This document shows, in pieces, positions 1 to 5,753 of a DNA stretch of 9,055 nucleotides (position 1 is its first letter; every line of letters starts with the position of its first letter). A program made the translations under genes and the position numbers. This DNA is from an uncultured Eubacteriales bacterium (GTDB lineage: Bacteria; Bacillota; Clostridia; Christensenellales; UBA1242). The notes beneath the pieces are model-generated. The model made no database searches. It was given only the letters and a program-made list of their open reading frames with translations, and was not told the origin of the DNA. The stretch spans positions 1 through 9,055 of the forward strand of contig URYH01000025.1 of NCBI GenBank assembly GCA_900552105.1, in the 5' to 3' direction.

Positions 1-828
1 TTTAATCAAAAACAACGTTCGCTCAAAAGTGCGCTCATGGAAGAAATCGCGGGAATGACGAGTTCTCTTGTTCTTTATATGCTAAAGCGCAAAGATGTTT
101 TGGTTGATGGGGTGCGACAAAGCAAAGATATTTCGCTTTTTGGGGGAGAAAAAATTGTTTGTTATTATGACTCAAAACAATTAAAACCCAAATTTGAGAT
201 TGCTTTTGAGGATAACAACATTTTGATTATAAATAAATTTGCCGGCATTGAAGTTTGTGATGGGGTTGACAATGTTGAAAAAATGCTGAACGCAGATGGA
301 ATAAAATGCTGGGCGGTTCATCGAATTGACAGAAACACCGAAGGACTTGTTTTGTTTGCAAAAAATCAAATATCAAAAGACATTCTTGAAAAAGCAATAA
401 AAGACAAGTCACAAATCAAAAAAACTTATGTTTGTGAAGTGGTTGGCAGTCCAAAATTTGAACACATTGTTGATGAAAAGTATTTGATTAAAGATGCAAA
501 GAAATCTGTTGTCAAAATTTATCCCAAAGAGGTTGCGGGTGCTTATCGAATTGTGACGGAATTTGAAGTTGTCAAAAGACTTGAAAACTCAACCATTTTG
601 AAAGCAATTTTATTCACAGGAAGAACACATCAAATCAGAGCACATCTGAGTTCTTTGGGATGTCCGATTGTTGGAGACGGCAAATATGGCGATTATGAAG
701 CGAACCGAAAGTTGCGGGCAAAAACTCAACATCTAACAGCAGCACGCATTGATTTTTGTTTGGAAGATGAGAACTTGTCTTATCTTAATGATAGACACTT
801 TGAAGTTAAGCCCACGTGGCTTCATTAA
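1..828 (+). CDS. RluA-family RNA pseudouridine synthase (5' end outside window)
   Basis: The enzyme isomerises specific uridines of rRNA or tRNA to pseudouridine in the cytoplasm. The frame is open from base 1, so the start lies upstream; the first in-window ATG (37) would cut an S4-like N-terminal RNA-binding region (motif RKDVLVDG at about residues 18-25, counted from that ATG). The catalytic motif HRIDRNTEGLVLFAKN is at residues 95-110, with D98 as the expected catalytic aspartate, and the conserved GRTHQIRAHL motif begins at residue 195. It ends with TAA at 826-828. The visible 275 residues suggest only the first 10-20 codons are missing. The motifs identify the family securely; they do not tell which uridine is modified or whether it is an RluA, RluC or RluD type, so no symbol is given. 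The next gene follows after 45 bp and has a possible promoter of its own. Confidence 0.95.
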   Translation, partial: FNQKQRSLKSALMEEIAGMTSSLVLYMLKRKDVLVDGVRQSKDISLFGGEKIVCYYDSKQLKPKFEIAFEDNNILIINKFAGIEVCDGVDNVEKMLNADGIKCWAVHRIDRNTEGLVLFAKNQISKDILEKAIKDKSQIKKTYVCEVVGSPKFEHIVDEKYLIKDAKKSVVKIYPKEVAGAYRIVTEFEVVKRLENSTILKAILFTGRTHQIRAHLSSLGCPIVGDGKYGDYEANRKLRAKTQHLTAARIDFCLEDENLSYLNDRHFEVKPTWLH

Positions 829-854
829 CACAAATTTGTTGTTTTTCATATAAA
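825..854 (+). promoter_or_regulatory. Possible sigma-A promoter of the ferritin-like gene
   Basis: TTAACA (825-830) and TATAAA (849-854) each match the sigma-A consensus at 5 of 6 positions with an 18-bp spacer. The -35 overlaps the stop codon of the upstream gene. The predicted start point would fall just before the AGGAG ribosome binding site, giving a very short leader. In AT-rich DNA such matches are not rare, so read-through from the upstream gene remains possible. Confidence 0.4.
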
Positions 855-873
855 AATACCACAGGAGTTTTTT

Positions 874-1368
874 GTGGTTATTGGTTTTGAAGAAGATTTT
901 GGGAATTATCCCAAACTAAAAAAACAAAATGCAAATTCCTACTACTTGGGACTTGTGCAAAATTTATATGCTGGCAGTGAAGGGGAACTTGCGTGTTTTC
1001 TTCAAGCGACATATCAATTTCAAGTGCTTGAAGACTATGATCAGGAAATCGTTGGCACTCTCAAAAAAATTGCCGAACAAGACCAAAAACATCTATCAAT
1101 CCTTTCACATATAATTCTCATGCTTGGCGGAAATCCAAAGTTTTTGAACGCGCAAAACAAATGGTTTTCAACTCGTGAAATCGACTATGTTCAAGGCGTA
1201 AAACAAATTATCTCCTTTGATATTGAACTTAAGGAAAAGGTGATTCTTGATTACAAATCAACAATACAAAAGATTTCATCGTCGGAAATTAAATCTGTGC
1301 TTTCAAGAATTTTGGCTGATGAAAACAACCATTTGCAAGCATTAAGAAATATTTATGCAAATTTATAA
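874..1368 (+). CDS. Ferritin-like di-iron domain protein
   Basis: A 164-residue protein with the four-helix ferritin-like pattern of small bacterial proteins related to rubrerythrin and bacterioferritin. Helix 1 contains E36/E38 (GSEGELACFLQATYQ). Helix 2 carries D-Q-K-H at residues 70-73, where the family normally has ExxH, followed by the typical LGGNP turn (84-88). The last helix carries a canonical ExxH, E150-N-N-H153. These residues would bind two metal ions, but the biochemical role (oxidative stress, iron handling or spore-coat related) cannot be read from the sequence. The GTG start at 874 is chosen because AGGAG lies at 863-867 with a six-base spacer and no better in-frame ATG follows. 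No signal peptide or membrane segment is seen. The aspartate in helix 2 is the odd feature and could alter metal binding. Confidence 0.8.
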   Translation: MVIGFEEDFGNYPKLKKQNANSYYLGLVQNLYAGSEGELACFLQATYQFQVLEDYDQEIVGTLKKIAEQDQKHLSILSHIILMLGGNPKFLNAQNKWFSTREIDYVQGVKQIISFDIELKEKVILDYKSTIQKISSSEIKSVLSRILADENNHLQALRNIYANL

Positions 1369-1458
1369 ATATTCATAAGCACTCATGTGATAAATCTGCA
1401 AGGCACAAACCTATCAAAATGTCTAGTTTGACACTGTATATACTATATTAAAAGATAA

Positions 1459-1478
1459 AGTTTAAAAAATTTTAAACT
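1459..1478. repeat. Perfect AT-rich inverted repeat upstream of the exported-protein promoter
   Basis: AGTTTAAAA (1459-1467) and TTTTAAACT (1470-1478) form a perfect inverted repeat with a two-base centre, followed by a run of six T at 1481-1486. It ends 16 bp before the -35 of the next gene. It could be a weak terminator for the ferritin-like gene, since T residues follow the stem, or an operator for the downstream promoter. The stem has only two G-C pairs, so terminator function is doubtful. Confidence 0.45.
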
Positions 1479-1494
1479 ATTTTTTCATTTTATG

Positions 1495-1523
1495 TTGACA
1501 TATTTTGACAATGTATATATAAT
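1495..1523 (+). promoter_or_regulatory. Consensus sigma-A promoter of the exported-protein gene
   Basis: TTGACA (1495-1500) and TATAAT (1518-1523) are both exact consensus matches with the ideal 17-bp spacer. The expected start point near 1530 falls at or just before the AGGAA ribosome binding site (1531-1535), so the untranslated leader would be only about 15 bases. Confidence 0.85.
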
Positions 1524-1544
1524 CACAATGAGGAATAAATATAA

Positions 1545-2414
1545 ATGAACTTTAAAAAATATAATTTCATTTTTGTTTTTATGGTCGCGCTGGTGGTTGC
1601 AATGCCAATCGTCAGTGTTTCAACGCGCTCAAGAACACCTTCGGCCGACATAAATGACGAACTTCCTCCAGTGATTGAAGTTGACACCAATGATCAAAAA
1701 CCTTCAAAACAAAATGCATATAAATTTGGCAATGCTTGGCAAGCATATAATCATGTTCTTTCATCAACTTTCGCAACATCTTACAAAATGAAGACGGTTC
1801 AAAACTTGGTTGCTTCAGCAAATGTTGGAGTTAAACTTGATTTCAATCAAAAAGTTATGCTTGATACATATGTGACAAAAGACGGAAAAATTCTTGAGGA
1901 AACATACTCGAGCGGAACAAAAGAATTTTTCAATGTCGCATATTTCGACGGAAAAGATGTATATTCACAAAAAGTTGATGGCTCTTTTGTGGTTGGACAA
2001 AAGCCAAATGTCACACCAAACAAAGCAACAAAAGCGGACTATATCAAATCAGAAGGTGTTATGCCTGCATTCACTTTTAATCTTAACAAAAACAACTCTT
2101 CCGCATCTTTTTTCACAAAAACAGGATCAAAGTATGTATTTAAGTTGACTGTCACTGACAGCAGTGTTTGGCAAGATTATCTCAAAAAAATCAACATTAT
2201 GTCAGGAAGTGAAAGATATCCAAACATGAATGCTTTGAGCATCGATTTTGAAGTTTCCGCAAAAACAGGAAATCTTCTCAAAATGACAATCACAGAAGAG
2301 TATGGAATTAAATATATGGGAATTGATGTCACATGTCGTTCAACCAGTGTAAAACAATTCTATGAAGTTGGACAAAATGTTGAACTTCCAAGTTTGAGTT
2401 ATATGGGTTTGTAA
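1545..2414 (+). CDS. Exported protein of unknown function
   Basis: A 289-residue protein. The N-terminus has a basic stretch (MNFKKYN) and a hydrophobic core at about residues 8-25, a Sec-type signal peptide or signal anchor; cleavage near VSVS-T (about residue 27) is plausible. There is no lipobox cysteine, and the only cysteine is near the C-terminus (in DVTCRS). The mature part is rich in Thr, Ser, Lys and Asn, with alternating polar and hydrophobic stretches that suggest beta structure, loosely like LolA/LppX-type or other extracytoplasmic lipid-binding folds. That similarity is only an impression; I do not recognise a family. The ATG at 1545 has GAGGAA about ten bases upstream. The gene is monocistronic: an exact consensus promoter precedes it and a terminator follows, suggesting substantial expression in vegetative cells. 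Confidence 0.8.
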   Translation: MNFKKYNFIFVFMVALVVAMPIVSVSTRSRTPSADINDELPPVIEVDTNDQKPSKQNAYKFGNAWQAYNHVLSSTFATSYKMKTVQNLVASANVGVKLDFNQKVMLDTYVTKDGKILEETYSSGTKEFFNVAYFDGKDVYSQKVDGSFVVGQKPNVTPNKATKADYIKSEGVMPAFTFNLNKNNSSASFFTKTGSKYVFKLTVTDSSVWQDYLKKINIMSGSERYPNMNALSIDFEVSAKTGNLLKMTITEEYGIKYMGIDVTCRSTSVKQFYEVGQNVELPSLSYMGL

Positions 2415-2438
2415 TATTCCGAGAATAATCTCTTTTTT

Positions 2439-2467
2439 GGCACGGCAAAAGTCGTGTCTTTTTCTTT
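2439..2467 (+). terminator. Intrinsic terminator of the exported-protein gene
   Basis: GGCACGGC (2439-2446) pairs with GTCGTGTC (2451-2458) around an AAAA loop, eight pairs including two G-T, followed by TTTTTCTTT. It lies 24 bp after the stop codon. Confidence 0.85.
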
Positions 2468-2479
2468 GCTAAAAAATGC

Positions 2480-2508
2480 TTGCTTTTGCTCTTTTTGTGT
2501 GTTATACT
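2480..2508 (+). promoter_or_regulatory. Extended -10 promoter of the rpsF-ssb-rpsR operon
   Basis: TTGCTT (2480-2485), a 17-bp spacer, and TATACT (2503-2508) preceded by TGT, which gives an extended -10. The predicted start near 2515 yields a leader of about 70 bases containing the structured element at 2524-2578. Confidence 0.75.
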
Positions 2509-2523
2509 CGCAAAGACAGTCGA

Positions 2524-2578
2524 AATGGAGAAATCCATTGTCCTTGCTCAAAATTTGAGCCGTAAGTCCATAAGGAGG
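2524..2578 (+). promoter_or_regulatory. Structured rpsF leader resembling the S6:S18 autoregulatory RNA
   Basis: Two hairpins are visible. The first is AATGGA/TCCATT (2524-2529 with 2534-2539) closed by a GAAA tetraloop. The second is GCTCA/TGAGC (2546-2550 with 2556-2560), extended by CTT/AAG (2543-2545 with 2564-2566) with the unpaired CCG segment at 2560-2562 in between. A hairpin with a CCG-containing bulge is the known hallmark of the leader bound by the S6:S18 dimer, which mimics the dimer's 16S rRNA site and represses the operon. The Shine-Dalgarno AAGGAGG (2572-2578) can pair with TCCTT (2541-2545), which offers a way to hide it. Position directly before rpsF, with rpsR in the same operon, supports the assignment. 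Confidence 0.72.
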
Positions 2579-2583
2579 TTTTT

Positions 2584-2871
2584 ATGAATAAGTATGAATT
2601 GTTGTTTATCATTTCAGCAACGACACCAGACGATCAAAAAGAAGCCATTATTTCAAAAGTTACTTCTTTTATTGAGAAGAATGCTGGAACAGTTGACGCA
2701 GTTGATAAATGGGGAATGAAAAAATTTGCATATCCAATCAACTTCAAAAACGAAGGATATTATGTTCTCGTTAATTTCACAATTGCACCAAGCAAAATCG
2801 CTGAACTTGATAACATGATGTATGTTAACGAAAATATTGTTCGTCAAATGTTCGTCAAGAAAGAAAATTAA
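2584..2871 (+). CDS. rpsF: 30S ribosomal protein S6
   Basis: S6 is a component of the 30S platform, where it forms a dimer with S18. The 95-residue length is normal for the family. Recognisable elements are the N-terminal strand MNKYELLFIIS, the central block KWGMKKFAYPINFKNEGYYVLVNF (from about residue 42), and the C-terminal NENIVRQMFVKK. The ATG at 2584 follows AAGGAGG (2572-2578) with a five-base spacer. It is the first gene of the classic rpsF-ssb-rpsR operon; ssb starts ten bases after its stop. Expression is probably controlled by the leader structure described upstream, through binding of the S6:S18 dimer. Confidence 0.97.
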   Translation: MNKYELLFIISATTPDDQKEAIISKVTSFIEKNAGTVDAVDKWGMKKFAYPINFKNEGYYVLVNFTIAPSKIAELDNMMYVNENIVRQMFVKKEN

Positions 2872-2881
2872 GGAGAAATTT

Positions 2882-3283
2882 ATGAACAAAGTATATCTCA
2901 TTGGAAATCTCACAAAAGATCCAGAACTCAGTCAAACAAATAGTGGAATCTCAGTTTGCAGATTCACTCTTGCAGTTTCTCGTCGTTTCCAAAATGCTGA
3001 CGGCGAAAGAGAAACAGATTTTCTCAATATTGTTGTTTGGCGTGGACAGGCAGACAATTGCCACAAATTCCTCAAAAAAGGAAGCAAATGTGCTGTTTCT
3101 GGTTCAATCCAATCAAGATCATATGATGCCCAAGATGGCACAAAGCGTTATGTGACAGAAATTGTTGCAGACGAAGTTGAATTTATTTCAACAAACAGAA
3201 ACACAGATTCATCAGAAGGCAAAAAGAAAGCTGACGAAGTTAGCGAACTTGAACCAATCGATGATGACTCTCTTCCATTTTAA
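2882..3283 (+). CDS. ssb: Single-stranded DNA-binding protein
   Basis: SSB coats single-stranded DNA during replication, recombination and repair, and recruits partner proteins through its acidic C-terminal tip. The 133-residue protein has the OB fold in roughly residues 1-105 (MNKVYLIGNLTKDPEL at the start, then DFLNIVVWRGQADN and GSIQSRSYDAQDG), a short disordered linker (about 106-124), and the acidic tail IDDDSLPF ending in the conserved PF. The start at 2882 is chosen over an upstream in-frame ATG at 2822 because AAGGAG (2870-2875) sits six bases before it and the protein then begins with the family-typical MNKV. It lies between the S6 and S18 genes, the usual Bacillota arrangement. Confidence 0.97.
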   Translation: MNKVYLIGNLTKDPELSQTNSGISVCRFTLAVSRRFQNADGERETDFLNIVVWRGQADNCHKFLKKGSKCAVSGSIQSRSYDAQDGTKRYVTEIVADEVEFISTNRNTDSSEGKKKADEVSELEPIDDDSLPF

Positions 3284-3299
3284 TTAAAAGGAGAAAATC

Positions 3300-3563
3300 A
3301 TGGAAAACGTACAAAAAGTTGAAAATGCAGCTCCAGCAAAGAAATATAGAAAACCTGCGAAGAAAAAAGTTTGTGTATTTTGTCAAGACAAATCAATTGT
3401 TATTGATTACAAAGACACAGCAAGACTTCGTAAATTCATGACAGAAAAAGGAAAAATTCTTCCACGTCGTCAAACAGGTGTTTGCTCAACTCACCAACGT
3501 GAACTTGCTCTCGCAATCAAACGTGCAAGAGTTATGGCACTTCTTCCTTTCCAAGCTGACTAA
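3300..3563 (+). CDS. rpsR: 30S ribosomal protein S18, cysteine-containing form
   Basis: S18 is the platform protein that pairs with S6 on the 30S subunit. The 87-residue protein has a basic, lysine-rich N-terminal extension (about residues 10-23) and the family core KSIVIDYKDTARLRKFMTEKGKILPRR with the following TGVCSTHQREL. C25-x2-C28 together with C62-x2-H65 form a potential zinc site, the cysteine-containing (C+) type of S18; a second, cysteine-free copy elsewhere in the genome is therefore conceivable. AAGGAG at 3288-3293 lies six bases before the ATG, and the gene starts 16 bases after ssb. It is the last gene of the operon, followed directly by a terminator. Confidence 0.97.
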   Translation: MENVQKVENAAPAKKYRKPAKKKVCVFCQDKSIVIDYKDTARLRKFMTEKGKILPRRQTGVCSTHQRELALAIKRARVMALLPFQAD

Positions 3564-3571
3564 ATTTAATC

Positions 3572-3597
3572 AAAACCGCAGTGGTTGCGGTTTTTTT
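3572..3597 (+). terminator. Intrinsic terminator of the rpsF-ssb-rpsR operon
   Basis: AAAACCGCA (3572-3580) pairs perfectly with TGCGGTTTT (3586-3594) around the loop GTGGT, with seven T at 3591-3597. It lies nine bases after the rpsR stop. Confidence 0.93.
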
Positions 3598-3608
3598 ATG
3601 CAAAACTA

Positions 3609-3637
3609 TTGGATTAAACATGTGATTATGTTATAAT
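3609..3637 (+). promoter_or_regulatory. Extended -10 promoter of glnS
   Basis: TTGGAT (3609-3614), a 17-bp spacer, and the perfect TATAAT (3632-3637) preceded by TGT. The start would be near 3644, leaving about 20 bases of leader, too short for a T-box. The glnS ribosome binding site AGAGGA is at 3652-3657. Confidence 0.75.
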
Positions 3638-3641
3638 CACA
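3621..3641. promoter_or_regulatory. Perfect inverted repeat over the glnS -10, candidate operator
   Basis: TGTGATTAT (3621-3629) and ATAATCACA (3633-3641) are perfect reverse complements separated by GTT. The repeat covers the whole extended -10 element, where a bound dimer would block RNA polymerase. The half-site ATAATCACA also occurs at the -10 of the exported-protein gene (1519-1527), so part of the similarity may reflect the shared TATAAT core. Confidence 0.5.
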
Positions 3642-3664
3642 CTATATTTTGAGAGGAAAAGAAT

Positions 3665-5350
3665 ATGATTGATATAACAAACATCACACCATCAAACTTT
3701 ATTGAAGAAGAAATTTTGGAAGACATCAAAGCGGGCAGAACAAAAGAGGTTATCACACGTTGTCCACCAGAGCCAAGCGGTTATTGGCATATCGGTCATT
3801 GCAAAGCATGGATGATTGATTTTGAAACCGCATTGAAGTTTGGCGGATACACATATCTTCGAATGGACGACACAAATCCAAGTCGAGAACAGGGTGAATT
3901 TGCCGACAGCTATCTACACGACCTGAAATGGCTCGGATACACACCAAAAGCCATGATTTATGCAAGTGAAGCATACTTTGAAGACATCTACAAAATCGCC
4001 GAACAAATGATCATGGACGGATTTGCCTATGTTGACGAACTCTCGCAAGAAGAGCAACAAAAGCAGAAGGGCACACTCACAGAACCTGGGGTCAACAGCC
4101 CATATCGCGACAGACCAAGAGAGGAAAGTCTGAAACTATTCCGTGAAATGAGAGCGGATAAATATGCTGACGGAACGCTCACATTGAGGGCAAAAATCGA
4201 CATGAGTCACCCAAATATTTTGATGCGTGACCCAATTATGTATAAAATTTCTCATGAGCCTCACTACAGAACAGGTAGCAAGTGGTGCATATATCCAATT
4301 TATGATTTTGCACACCCAATGGAAGACGCGCTCGAAGGTGTCACATATAGTCTTTGTGACACGACATTCAGAGTGCATCGCGAACTTTATGAATGGTTTA
4401 TTGAACATGGGTGGAAAAAACCATATGCACCAAAACAAAGAGAATTTTCGACGCTTAATCTTGAAAATGTTTTGCTTGGAAAACGCTATCTGAAAAGACT
4501 TGTTGAAGAAACCAATCTCCTTTTGGGTTGGGACGATCCAAGATTGATGACAATTGTTGGAATGCAAAGACGTGGCTACACTGCCGACGGAGTTAAAAAC
4601 TTTATTAAAAGCTGTGGTGTTGTTGCATCAACGAGCACAATTCCAATTTCTGCATTACAGTTTCATATAAGAGAAGACTTGAACAAAATTGCAACGCGTG
4701 CGATGGTTGTGCTTGATCCACTCAAAGTTGTTATCACAAATTACGACAAGGATTCAGAAGTTGTTTATATGGACAACAATCCAAATGTCGAAAATGCAGG
4801 TCGACACGAAATGCTTTTCTCAAAAGAAATATATATTGATAGTGACGATTTCAGTCTTAATCCACCACCAAAATATAATAGACTTGTTGAAGGTGGGTTG
4901 GTTCGCCTCAAAGGTGCATATGTAATTAGATGCAACAAAGTGATTTTTGATAATGATGGCAAGATTGACCACCTTGAATGTGAGTATTTGCCCAACACAA
5001 AAAGTGGCGAAGACACAAGTGGAATAAAAGTCAAAGGCACAATTCATTTTGTTTCAAGCAAAAATTATTTTCCAATAACAATACGAAATTTCAAAAATTT
5101 GACAAAAATGGAATATGTTTGGCCGTCAAAAGCGCTTGCTGATGGAACACCGCTTGAAGAAATCTTGGAAGAAGACTCCATGACAGAAAGTGTGGCTTAT
5201 GCAGAAAACTTTTTGAAAACTGCTGAAGTTGGTGACAAATTCCAATTTATGAGAAAAGGTTATTATTGCCTCGACAAAGACACAAACAAAAATGAAGGGA
5301 AATATATATTTAATAACACAATTTCTCTCAAAGATGGTTTCAAATCATAA
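3665..5350 (+). CDS. glnS: Glutaminyl-tRNA synthetase
   Basis: A class I enzyme that charges tRNA-Gln with glutamine using ATP. The 561 residues are a normal length. The order of elements follows E. coli GlnRS: PPEPSGYWHIGH with HIGH at residues 42-45, MDDTNP (68-72 region), GTLTEPGVNSPYRDR (about 136-150), LRAKIDM and MRDP, KWCIYPIYDFAHPMEDALEG with Y213 in the glutamine pocket, SLC (229-231), GWDDPR (288-293), and the C-terminal anticodon-binding beta-barrels (RLVEGGLVRLKGAYVI and KVKGTIHFVSS). Two parts are divergent: the VMSKR signature is replaced by LLGKR (270-274), keeping the catalytic-loop lysine, and the block after SLC reads DTTFRVHRELYEW instead of TLEF-type. GlnRS rather than GluRS is favoured by the PPEP..HIGH form and the C-terminal barrels. 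It has its own promoter with an overlapping palindrome. Confidence 0.93.
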   Translation: MIDITNITPSNFIEEEILEDIKAGRTKEVITRCPPEPSGYWHIGHCKAWMIDFETALKFGGYTYLRMDDTNPSREQGEFADSYLHDLKWLGYTPKAMIYASEAYFEDIYKIAEQMIMDGFAYVDELSQEEQQKQKGTLTEPGVNSPYRDRPREESLKLFREMRADKYADGTLTLRAKIDMSHPNILMRDPIMYKISHEPHYRTGSKWCIYPIYDFAHPMEDALEGVTYSLCDTTFRVHRELYEWFIEHGWKKPYAPKQREFSTLNLENVLLGKRYLKRLVEETNLLLGWDDPRLMTIVGMQRRGYTADGVKNFIKSCGVVASTSTIPISALQFHIREDLNKIATRAMVVLDPLKVVITNYDKDSEVVYMDNNPNVENAGRHEMLFSKEIYIDSDDFSLNPPPKYNRLVEGGLVRLKGAYVIRCNKVIFDNDGKIDHLECEYLPNTKSGEDTSGIKVKGTIHFVSSKNYFPITIRNFKNLTKMEYVWPSKALADGTPLEEILEEDSMTESVAYAENFLKTAEVGDKFQFMRKGYYCLDKDTNKNEGKYIFNNTISLKDGFKS

Positions 5351-5354
5351 TTGT

Positions 5355-5380
5355 GTTCTTTTTCGAATGCGAAAAAGAAC
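5355..5380. repeat. Perfect 11-bp inverted repeat just after glnS
   Basis: GTTCTTTTTCG (5355-5365) and CGAAAAAGAAC (5370-5380) are perfect complements around AATG, five bases after the glnS stop. No T run follows on either strand, so it is not a standard intrinsic terminator, although it could act as an RNA 3'-end stabiliser. Confidence 0.8.
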
Positions 5381-5388
5381 CAAAAAGC

Positions 5389-5451
5389 GTGGGGAGTTGC
5401 GATTCTCCCCACACCCCTTCAAACGCCCCTTGGCGGAGAGGGGCAAGGGGT
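5389..5451. repeat. Two adjoining GC-rich palindromes
   Basis: GTGGGGAG/CTCCCCAC (5389-5396 with 5405-5412) forms a perfect eight-pair hairpin. Immediately after, ACCCCTT/AAGGGGT (5413-5419 with 5445-5451) encloses GCCCCT/AGGGGC (5425-5430 with 5439-5444), a nested double stem. The GC content is far above the surroundings, which points to a repeat element of separate origin rather than ordinary intergenic DNA. Confidence 0.75.
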
Positions 5452-5468
5452 CAACTCGGACTACGAAT

Positions 5469-5507
5469 AAAAAGAGGTTTTGTAAATTGGACAAAACCTT
5501 TTTTTTT
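5469..5507 (+). terminator. Strong intrinsic terminator of glnS
   Basis: AGGTTTTGT (5475-5483) pairs perfectly with ACAAAACCT (5491-5499) around AAATTGG, preceded by an A-rich stretch and followed by nine T (5499-5507). It lies about 120 bp downstream of glnS, after the palindromes, so these are probably transcribed as a 3' untranslated region. Confidence 0.9.
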
Positions 5508-5568
5508 ATTTTTGTCCTCGCGGTTTTTTATTCCAGCCTTATAATCGCTGGTCAATCTCTCGGTTTAT

Positions 5569-5604
5569 GTCATTTCGACGCGGAGCTTAGCGTAGCGAGA
5601 AATC
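5569..5604. repeat. Dispersed-type palindromic repeat (REP-like)
   Basis: The segment starts GTCATTTCGACGC and ends GCGAGAAATC. ATTTC/GAAAT (5572-5576 with 5599-5603) and CGC/GCG (5579-5581 with 5595-5597) form an imperfect stem. The pattern GTCATTTCGAC...GAGAAATC is, from general experience, a common intergenic repeat in many gut bacterial genomes; its copy number here cannot be seen from one window. Confidence 0.5.
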
Positions 5605-5683
5605 CAAAACCATGCAGTGTGATTATTACAACGCTTATAAAACCTTTTTATTAAAAATTGAAATTTTTCAATAATATTGTTTA

Positions 5684-5690
5684 TTCGACA
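5684..5690 (-). promoter_or_regulatory. Possible Spo0A box upstream of spoIIE
   Basis: TTCGACA on the + strand is TGTCGAA on the - strand, an exact match to the known Spo0A box, 63 bp before the spoIIE start. In Bacillus, spoIIE is activated by phosphorylated Spo0A, so the position fits. A seven-base match is weak evidence: the same heptamer also occurs inside glnS (near 4786) and inside spoIIE (near 7197). Confidence 0.35.
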
Positions 5691-5753
5691 AAAACACACA
5701 GAAAAGACCTAACAAAAAATGTGGTTGTTTGATAACATTGTTTTGAGGTCAAA

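Larger units (their letters stand above)
5351..5753. other. Gene-free palindrome-rich region between glnS and spoIIE
   Basis: No supportable gene is present on either strand over these 403 bp. The left part holds three palindromes (5355-5451), the middle a strong terminator (5469-5507), a small CCAGC/GCTGG hairpin (5533-5551) and a dispersed-type palindromic repeat (5569-5604). The right part (5605-5753) is AT-rich leader DNA for spoIIE with a Spo0A-box-like heptamer; I found no convincing -35/-10 pair there. Confidence 0.75.

Noticed and set aside
1428..1456. Second promoter starting at TTGACA 1428
   Set aside because: No acceptable -10 lies 16-18 bp downstream; the TTGACA at 1505 likewise lacks a -10 partner.
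2822..2881. Longer start for ssb
   Set aside because: It would overlap rpsF by 50 bases and adds a non-conserved extension; the start at 2882 has a correctly placed ribosome binding site.
3621..3641. CRP-type binding site at glnS
   Set aside because: TGTGA and TCACA are present but 11 bases apart rather than six, and the genome type does not suggest classical CRP control.
3598..3664. T-box riboswitch before glnS
   Set aside because: Only about 20 bases separate the predicted start and the gene, and no specifier stem or T-box sequence is present.
5292..5654. Open frames after glnS, one of 120 and one of 63 codons
   Set aside because: They overlap the end of glnS, several hairpins and a strong terminator, and show no coding character.
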